From positions 1 to 10,889 of the forward strand of contig CAZGWJ010000089.1 in NCBI GenBank assembly GCA_964529445.1: DNA of 10,889 nt. Reading direction: 5' to 3'. Of the stretch, positions 6,997 through 10,889 are shown piece by piece. Each line of letters starts with the position of its first letter. The stretch's first letter is position 1. The translations under genes and the position numbers were made by a program. Origin of the DNA: CAZGWJ01 sp964529445. Its GTDB lineage: Bacteria; Oederibacteriota; Muellerivitia; Muellerivitales; Muellerivitaceae. The notes beneath the pieces are model-generated. The model saw nothing but the letters and a program-made list of their open reading frames with translations, made no database searches and had not been told where the DNA came from.

Positions 6997-7983
6997 TCAG
7001 GCCTTCCCCGGAAGTTTGTACTGTCGGGTGGCCGCCCAGACCAGCAGGCGGGCCGCGATGTTGAGCGCGAACGTGATGCCCATGAGCAGCAGGCCGATGA
7101 GGGCCAGGGCCGAGAGATGGACGTCCCCCATGGCCTCGGTGAACTCGTTGGCGATGACGGAAGCCATGCTGTGCGACGGGTCGAGCAGGTTCAAGGAGAC
7201 CTCCGGGCGGTTCCCGATGACCATGGTGACCGCCATGGTCTCGCCCAGGGCCCTTCCGAGCCCCAGCATGACCGCACCGAGGATGCCGGCCTGCGAGGGC
7301 TTCAGGACGGCCAGGAGGATGGTCTCCCAGCGGGTGGCCCCCAAGGCCAGGGCCGATTCGCGGAAGGCGTTGGGGACCGCCTCGAAGACCTCGCGACTGA
7401 TGGCCGTGATGGTGGGCAGGATCATGATGGCCAGGATGACACCGGCCGTCGAGAGGGAGAGCCCGGTGGTGGGTCCCTTGAAGAAGGGAGCGCCGAAGGC
7501 GTTGATCAGCAGGGGATCGACCCACTCGCGCATCAAGGGAGCCAGCAGGAAGATGCCCCACAAGCCGTACACGACACTGGGGATGGCGGCCAGGATCTCC
7601 ACGAGGAAGGACACCGGCTCACGCATCTTCAAGGGCGCCAACTCGCTCAGGAAGAGGGCGATGCCGAGGCCCAGGGGGCCGGCGATGAGGAGCGCGATCA
7701 GGGAGGACATGAGCGTCCCGTACACGAAAGGCACGGCCCCGAAAACCTCGGTGACCGGGTTCCAGTCGGAAGTCCTGAAGAAAGACCAACCCAGTTTCTC
7801 GAGGGCGGGACGGGACTGGAGGAACAACTCCAGGGCGGTCAGGAGGGCCAAGGCGATGATCAGAAGGGCGAAGAATCCCGTCATGCCTCGGAACAGACGG
7901 TCGCCCCATCCGATCCGGACGCCTGAAAACGGCGGAAGCGCCCCCGAGGGGGCGCCCCCTTTCGATTCGACATTCCTGTCCAA
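6997..7983 (-). CDS. pstC: Phosphate ABC transporter permease PstC (TTG start)
   Basis: A 328-residue inner-membrane permease, partner of PstA. About 33 cytoplasmic residues precede the first helix (GFFALLIIALALLTALELF). Family marks include FLSELAP, the coupling loop FRESALALGATRWETI and the PstC signature GRALGETMAVTMVIGN. The start codon is TTG at 7983, supported by GAGGAG with 6-7 nt spacing that overlaps the pstS stop; no ATG or GTG lies nearby in frame, and the next ATG (codon 34) would remove the whole N-terminus up to the first helix. The first 16 codons contain a strong GC-rich inverted repeat. The gap to pstS is 10 bp. Confidence 0.95.
   Translation of the reverse strand: MDRNVESKGGAPSGALPPFSGVRIGWGDRLFRGMTGFFALLIIALALLTALELFLQSRPALEKLGWSFFRTSDWNPVTEVFGAVPFVYGTLMSSLIALLIAGPLGLGIALFLSELAPLKMREPVSFLVEILAAIPSVVYGLWGIFLLAPLMREWVDPLLINAFGAPFFKGPTTGLSLSTAGVILAIMILPTITAISREVFEAVPNAFRESALALGATRWETILLAVLKPSQAGILGAVMLGLGRALGETMAVTMVIGNRPEVSLNLLDPSHSMASVIANEFTEAMGDVHLSALALIGLLLMGITFALNIAARLLVWAATRQYKLPGKA
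7938..7955 (-). other. GC-rich inverted repeat in the first codons of pstC
   Basis: GCGCCCCC and GGGGGCGC form an 8-bp perfect inverted repeat around GA, about 30 nt inside pstC. The adjacent bases on the minus strand (GGGGGCGCCCCC) are themselves palindromic, so two alternative hairpins are possible. It encodes GGAPSGAL. Just downstream of a TTG start, it could slow initiation of pstC or shield the 3' end of pstS mRNA; that role is inferred. Confidence 0.5.
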
Positions 7984-7993
7984 AACCCTCTCC

Positions 7994-9007
7994 TCAGTAC
8001 TTCACGGTCTTCAGCTTGGCCTTGATCTTCGAGATCAAGGACGCGGGAAGGGGCGCGTAATGCAGTTCAGGGGCCATCTTCTGGCCCTCGTCGAGCGCCC
8101 AATCCAGGAATTCCATCAGGGCCTTGCCCTTGGCGGCGTCGTACTCTCCGTAGACCAACAGCCAGGTGAACCCCGCGATCGGGTAGGAATCCGCGCCCGA
8201 GGCGTTGGTGATGGAGACCCGGAAGTCGCCCGGCATTTTCGCCAGGGCCCCGGCGGCCGCCGCCGTGGTCGCCTCGATCGAGGGGGTGATGAAGTTCCCC
8301 GCCTTGTTCTTCATGCGGACCAGGGACAGGTTGTTCTTCTTGGCGTAGGAGATCTCCATGTAGCCGATGGCGCCCGGGACCTGCTTGACGAGTCCCGCCA
8401 CGCCCTCGTTCCCCTTGCCGCCGATCCCCTTCGGCCACTTGACCGAGGTGCCCGCGCCGACCGAGGAGGCCCACTTGGCGCTGACCTTCGAGAGATAGTC
8501 CACGAAGATCGAGGTCGTTCCGGAACCGTCCGAGCGATGCACGACGGTGATCTGCTTGTCCGGAAGGTTCGCCTCGGGATTGAGCGCCTTGATGGCCGGA
8601 TCGTTCCACTTCGTGATCTCGCCCATGTAGATGCCGACCAAAACTCCCGGGTCCATGTTGAGCTTCGCAGGTGCACCCGGCAGGTTGTAGGCCACGGCCA
8701 CGGGGCCCATGACCGTCGGGATGTGCAGTACCCCGCGCTTGACCTTGGCCATGTCCTCCGGCTTCATGATGGCGTCCGACCCGCCGAAGTCCACGGTGCC
8801 GGCGATCACCTGGCGCTGGCCGCCGCCGGAACCGATGGATTGGTAGTTGATCTTGATGCCGGTCTTCTTGTTGTACTCGTAGAACCACTTGGTGTAGATC
8901 GGATAGGGGAAGGAAGCCCCCGCCCCGTTCATCGTGAGCGCCAGCGCCGGGACGGACGTGAGGGCCACGACCGCGGCGAGGACCGCTCCCAGGATGCTCT
9001 TTCTCAT
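7994..9007 (-). CDS. pstS: Periplasmic phosphate-binding protein PstS
   Basis: A 337-residue solute-binding protein that captures inorganic phosphate in the periplasm and delivers it to PstCA. The signal peptide is MRKSILGAVLAAVVALTSVPALA, with no lipobox Cys, so the protein is soluble as in Gram-negative bacteria. Phosphate contacts of the family are present: GAGASFPYPIY near the mature start, SIGSGGGQ (58-64), DFGGSDA (73-79) and HRSDGSGTTSIF (157-168), where Arg158 and Asp160 are the expected ligands. The start ATG at 9007 has an excellent AAGGAG 6 nt upstream; an upstream in-frame start at 9037 is rejected because it would spoil the signal peptide. It is the first gene of the pst run and is preceded by a Pho-box-like repeat. 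Confidence 0.97.
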   Translation of the reverse strand: MRKSILGAVLAAVVALTSVPALALTMNGAGASFPYPIYTKWFYEYNKKTGIKINYQSIGSGGGQRQVIAGTVDFGGSDAIMKPEDMAKVKRGVLHIPTVMGPVAVAYNLPGAPAKLNMDPGVLVGIYMGEITKWNDPAIKALNPEANLPDKQITVVHRSDGSGTTSIFVDYLSKVSAKWASSVGAGTSVKWPKGIGGKGNEGVAGLVKQVPGAIGYMEISYAKKNNLSLVRMKNKAGNFITPSIEATTAAAAGALAKMPGDFRVSITNASGADSYPIAGFTWLLVYGEYDAAKGKALMEFLDWALDEGQKMAPELHYAPLPASLISKIKAKLKTVKY

Positions 9008-9050
9008 CGGTGTCTCCTTTTCGTTTCTCTGGTTCAAAGGTACGATCCCG

Positions 9051-9056
9051 CTTTTA
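9051..9056 (-). promoter_or_regulatory. Weak -10 candidate for pstS
   Basis: Minus-strand TAAAAG lies 7 bp downstream of the last Pho-box half-site. It is a poor TATAAT match, as is common at PhoB-activated promoters, where PhoB replaces the -35 contact. The position is plausible but the motif alone is not convincing. Confidence 0.25.
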
Positions 9057-9063
9057 GGGGAGC

Positions 9064-9090
9064 GTATATTCCGTGTTACATCCTTGTTAA
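9064..9090 (-). promoter_or_regulatory. Pho-box-like direct repeat upstream of pstS
   Basis: On the minus strand TTAAC (9090-9086) and GTAAC (9079-9075) are exactly 11 bp apart, and a weaker TATAC (9068-9064) falls on the same 11-bp phase. PhoB/PhoP-type regulators bind direct repeats at one helical turn, and TTAACA-like half-sites are the Bacillus-style Pho box. The site ends 56 bp before the pstS ATG. The same arrangement precedes the porin gene. Confidence 0.65.
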
Positions 9091-9178
9091 TTCGCCCCGG
9101 CCGCTTTGTTCCTCGAACCGGACCCGGGCGGGGACCCCGCGTTGGGGCGCTTTCAACAAAGGCCCGCGCGGCGCCCCC

Positions 9179-9213
9179 GGGACCGGTCCGTCGCCTAGCC
9201 GACGGACGGTCCC
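9179..9213. other. Long GC-rich stem-loop
   Basis: GGGACCG-G-TCCGTCG (9179-9193) pairs with CGACGGACGGTCCC (9200-9213) to give 14 bp with one bulged G and the 6-nt loop CCTAGC. There is no U-tract on either side, so it is not a typical terminator. It could be a repeat element, an RNA-processing site or part of a leader. Confidence 0.45.
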
Positions 9214-9236
9214 CGAGGGGATCGGGCTAGCATGGT

Positions 9237-9255
9237 GCTGAAAACTTTTTTCAGC
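9237..9255. other. Stem-loop GCTGAAAA/TTTTCAGC
   Basis: An 8-bp perfect inverted repeat around CTT. The arms contain A- and T-runs, but no T-run follows the stem on either strand, so terminator activity would be weak. It belongs to the cluster of hairpins in this intergenic region. Confidence 0.4.
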
Positions 9256-9279
9256 GCCAGACCAGCAGCCACGGGTTGA

Positions 9280-9324
9280 GCGGATCGTGCGAAAAATCAC
9301 TGATTTTGCGTTTGCACGATCCGC
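9280..9324. other. Nested inverted repeat (outer 11 bp, inner 6 bp)
   Basis: GCGGATCGTGC (9280-9290) and GCACGATCCGC (9314-9324) are a perfect 11-bp inverted repeat. Inside them AAAATC (9293-9298) and GATTTT (9302-9307) form a second stem with a 3-nt loop. The outer arms and inner AT-rich arms together look like a deliberate two-tier structure rather than chance. Function is unknown. Confidence 0.5.
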
Positions 9325-9332
9325 GCAAGATA

Positions 9333-9360
9333 CAAAATGTTCCCGACAGGGGACATTTTG
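9333..9360 (-). terminator. Stem-loop at the 3' end of the porin gene
   Basis: Twelve base pairs, one of them a G-U wobble, around a 4-nt loop (arms CAAAATGTTCCC and GGGGACATTTTG as read on the plus strand). It starts 8 nt after the porin stop codon, the usual place for a transcript-end hairpin. The stem itself ends in ATTTTG, but the bases after it (TATCTTG) are only partly T-rich, so it is a weak intrinsic terminator or an mRNA-stabilising 3' hairpin. Confidence 0.5.
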
Positions 9361-9368
9361 ACATCCTG

Positions 9369-10598
9369 CTAGATCTTCACCACGAAATCGATCTGCGTGC
9401 GGTACAGGGTCTCCCTGGATTCCCGGTTGCTGCCCGTGAACACGTCGTAGGTCACGCGCCGGATCCCGAAACCCGTCAGGTCGAACTGCATGCCGTCCGC
9501 GATCCCGTAGCCGAAGGTCGCCCGCAGGTACTTGCGGTTGGTGTATTCGGCGTCCGAATCCGGGAAGATGGAGAGCACGGAATTCGGCTGGAGATACGCC
9601 CACCGGAGGCCGATGGACTTGTCGCCCTTGGCCGCCACCTTGCCGTAGTTGACCTCGGCCAGATAGGCGTTCTCGTTGTCGTTCTCGGCCGTCCCGACGG
9701 TCGGGAGGTCGAACGAGTTCATGTTGTGGCAGACGTGCAGGAGTAGGACCAGGTCATGCCCCGACACCTTGCGCTTGAACTGGAGCAGACCGTCCACCCC
9801 CTTGAAGTCGGGGATCACACCCTGCGTGTTCTTGATGTTCCCGGTCTTCAGGGGGTCCGGCGTTCCACCGGCCAGCTTGTTCGTGAAGGGCACGAACTGG
9901 TAGCCCGCCGCGGCCTTCACGTCGAACCCGGCCAGGGCAAGGGCGCGCTCCAGCTGGAACACGTTCATCCCCCATTCCTTGCCCGAGCTGTTCTCCTTCA
10001 GGACGAACCAACCGCCCCGGAACTTGGACTTGGAGTCCAGATTCAGTTCACCGGCCCAGCCCTCGGGGTTGGTATCCCCGTCCCAGTTGATGGCCGATTT
10101 GGCGAGGGGATTGAGCATCTTCCCGCCCGTCAGCATGACGCGGTTTCCCAGCGCCGAGGGCGACCAGGTGACGTATCCGTAATCGATGTAGACGCCCTTC
10201 TCGGTGAAGTTGGCGTCCAACGTCTGGTTGGTGGACGTGGGATCGGTGAGACTCCCCGTCGCCAGGCCGATGGCGCCGAAGACCTCGTCACTGACCTGCT
10301 TCGAGGCCGACAGACGGGCCCGGATCCTCGAACGACCCCGGTTGTTGGTGCGCTTCGGACCGTCCGTCATGTTGGCCTTCTGGTTGAAGACCTCGTGCCG
10401 GGCGCGAACGTCACCCTTGACCGAGATCTTGGCCTTGCTTTCCAGGGCGGCGATCCGGGAGGAAAGGACGCCCATGCCGGCGTTGGTTTCCTCCTGGAAG
10501 GTATCGAGATCCTCCCTCACCTCGGCCACGGTATTTCCAGCCGAGAGGAAAAGCACCGCCATCGCGAGAACGGCTGGTATCCCTGTTTTTCTGAACAT
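9369..10598 (-). CDS. Putative outer-membrane porin (beta-barrel), likely phosphate-starvation induced
   Basis: A 409-residue exported protein. It has a signal peptide (MFRKTGIPAVLAMAVLFLSAGNTVA), then a short helical, probably coiled-coil, segment at about 26-55 (VREDLDTFQEE ... SSRIAALESK), as in trimeric porins with an N-terminal helix. The rest alternates in the way of beta-strands. KGDVRARHEVF, NNRGRSRIRARLSA, ATGSLTDPTSTNQTLD and INWDGDTNPEGWAGELN resemble the putative-porin family (Pfam Porin_5). It ends in a strand, TQIDFVVKI, closing on Ile rather than Phe. Selectivity cannot be read from sequence; a role in phosphate or phosphoester passage is inferred from the Pho-box-like repeat upstream and the pst genes next door. 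The ATG at 10598 has AAGGA 8 nt upstream; longer starts would disrupt the signal peptide. OprO/OprP was considered but the motifs do not fit. Confidence 0.85.
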   Translation of the reverse strand: MFRKTGIPAVLAMAVLFLSAGNTVAEVREDLDTFQEETNAGMGVLSSRIAALESKAKISVKGDVRARHEVFNQKANMTDGPKRTNNRGRSRIRARLSASKQVSDEVFGAIGLATGSLTDPTSTNQTLDANFTEKGVYIDYGYVTWSPSALGNRVMLTGGKMLNPLAKSAINWDGDTNPEGWAGELNLDSKSKFRGGWFVLKENSSGKEWGMNVFQLERALALAGFDVKAAAGYQFVPFTNKLAGGTPDPLKTGNIKNTQGVIPDFKGVDGLLQFKRKVSGHDLVLLLHVCHNMNSFDLPTVGTAENDNENAYLAEVNYGKVAAKGDKSIGLRWAYLQPNSVLSIFPDSDAEYTNRKYLRATFGYGIADGMQFDLTGFGIRRVTYDVFTGSNRESRETLYRTQIDFVVKI

Positions 10599-10663
10599 GT
10601 TCCGTTTCCTTTCAAAAAGCCGCCCGAACATCGGATCAGCTTCGGTTTCTTTACTGGGCCGGG

Positions 10664-10669
10664 ATGATA
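10664..10669 (-). promoter_or_regulatory. Candidate -10 box for the porin gene
   Basis: Minus-strand TATCAT, five of six to TATAAT, 21 bp downstream of the last Pho-box half-site and about 65 bp before the porin ATG. The spacing to the Pho box is longer than in the enteric pattern, so the exact -10 is uncertain. Confidence 0.35.
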
Positions 10670-10690
10670 GGGATCGGATGCCTGGAGCGT

Positions 10691-10717
10691 GTTGAAGGGA
10701 GGTTAAGTCGCCGTTAA
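10691..10717 (-). promoter_or_regulatory. Pho-box-like triple direct repeat upstream of the porin gene
   Basis: On the minus strand TTAAC (10717-10713), TTAAC (10706-10702) and TCAAC (10695-10691) sit at exactly 11-bp steps, one helical turn apart. This is the arrangement bound by PhoB/PhoP-type winged-helix regulators and matches the repeat upstream of pstS. It lies between the upstream gene's terminator and the porin start, so the porin appears to be its own, PhoB-controlled, transcription unit. Confidence 0.7.
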
Positions 10718-10740
10718 TTCTCGGAACGCATAAGACCAAC

Positions 10741-10774
10741 AAAAAAGGCCTGCGAGGTCGATGCCTCGCAGGCC
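10741..10774 (-). terminator. Intrinsic terminator of the upstream gene
   Basis: On the minus strand GGCCTGCGAGG, a 6-nt loop and CCTCGCAGGCC form a perfect 11-bp stem, followed at once by TTTTTT. This is a textbook Rho-independent terminator. It closes the gene that enters from the right edge and insulates the porin promoter from read-through. Confidence 0.92.
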
Positions 10775-10864
10775 CTTAACATGGATACAACGTGTTTGTT
10801 ATCGGAGAACGACCAGCCCCTCGAGCGGCGCTTTGCGCCCCTCGGGACTGATCGTATCAGGATC

Positions 10865-10888
10865 TTACTTGAGGATGATCATCTTCCC
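10865..10888 (-). CDS. C-terminal end of an unknown gene (partial, ends GKMIILK)
   Basis: Only seven codons and a TAA are inside the window. The tail GKMIILK resembles the last strand of FlgD-like Ig or sorting domains that end many secreted proteins in FCB-like bacteria. This choice of frame rests on that resemblance and on the intrinsic terminator about 90 bp further on. After the TAA the same frame stays open for 21 codons to a second TAA at 10799-10801. Another frame ending at a TGA is also possible. Confidence 0.35.
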   Translation of the reverse strand, partial: GKMIILK

Positions 10889-10889
10889 T

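Larger units (their letters stand above)
9008..9368. other. Structured intergenic region between the porin gene and pstS
   Basis: This 361-bp stretch holds no convincing gene. Its pstS-proximal end carries the Pho-box-like repeat and promoter. The rest is packed with inverted repeats: 9128-9140 (GCGGGG/CCCCGC), 9179-9213, 9211-9220 (CCCCGAGGGG), 9237-9255, 9280-9324 and 9333-9360. Only the last is placed like a transcript end. The others have no known family that I recognise. Confidence 0.6.

Noticed and set aside
9100..9125. Minus-strand GGTTCGAGG resembling a tRNA T-loop
   Set aside because: The flanking bases do not pair as a 5-bp T-stem, and no acceptor or anticodon arm can be drawn around it.
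7016..9241. Plus-strand ORF of 741 codons opposite pstC and pstS
   Set aside because: Runs antisense to two well-matched Pst genes and across their regulatory region; composition is that of a GC-bias shadow.

Overview
The window is GC-rich chromosomal DNA from a Gram-negative (two-membrane) bacterium. The outer membrane is implied by a beta-barrel porin and by a PstS with an ordinary signal peptide and no lipobox cysteine. The long Thr-x-Thr-x linker of the secreted xylanase-like protein, and a neighbouring gene that ends in a GKMIILK-type tail, are habits of secreted proteins in FCB-like and poorly cultured candidate lineages. This is an inference; the sequence does not name the organism.

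Every gene I can support reads on the minus strand, so transcription runs from high to low coordinates. At the right edge (10865-10889) is the last few codons of an unknown gene, followed by a clean intrinsic terminator (10741-10774). Next come a Pho-box-like direct repeat (10691-10717), a putative outer-membrane porin (10598-9369) and a structured 361-bp intergenic region holding several stem-loops. A second Pho-box-like repeat (9064-9090) then precedes pstS-pstC-pstA-pstB-phoU-phoB-phoR (9007-2626). Gaps in that run are 1 to 10 bp, except 55 bp before phoB; phoB and phoR overlap by an ATGA.

Together these genes make one phosphate-starvation module. The porin is proposed to let solutes across the outer membrane. 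PstS captures phosphate in the periplasm, PstC/PstA/PstB import it using ATP, and PhoU links transporter state to the PhoR kinase, which controls PhoB. Both Pho-box candidates share half-sites at exactly 11-bp spacing, as expected if PhoB controls the locus itself.

After phoR comes a 224-bp intergenic region with a LacI/GalR-type palindrome beside a TATATT -10 candidate, then the start of a large secreted glycoside hydrolase (GH30 type) with a carbohydrate-binding-like domain and a Thr-rich tail that runs off the left edge. This is a separate, probably sugar-regulated, polysaccharide-degrading gene.

I see no mobile element, CRISPR array, tRNA or rRNA. The content is mostly a well-known system; the points worth a second look are regulatory sites, the GH30 substrate loop, the pstC start and the structured intergenic region.
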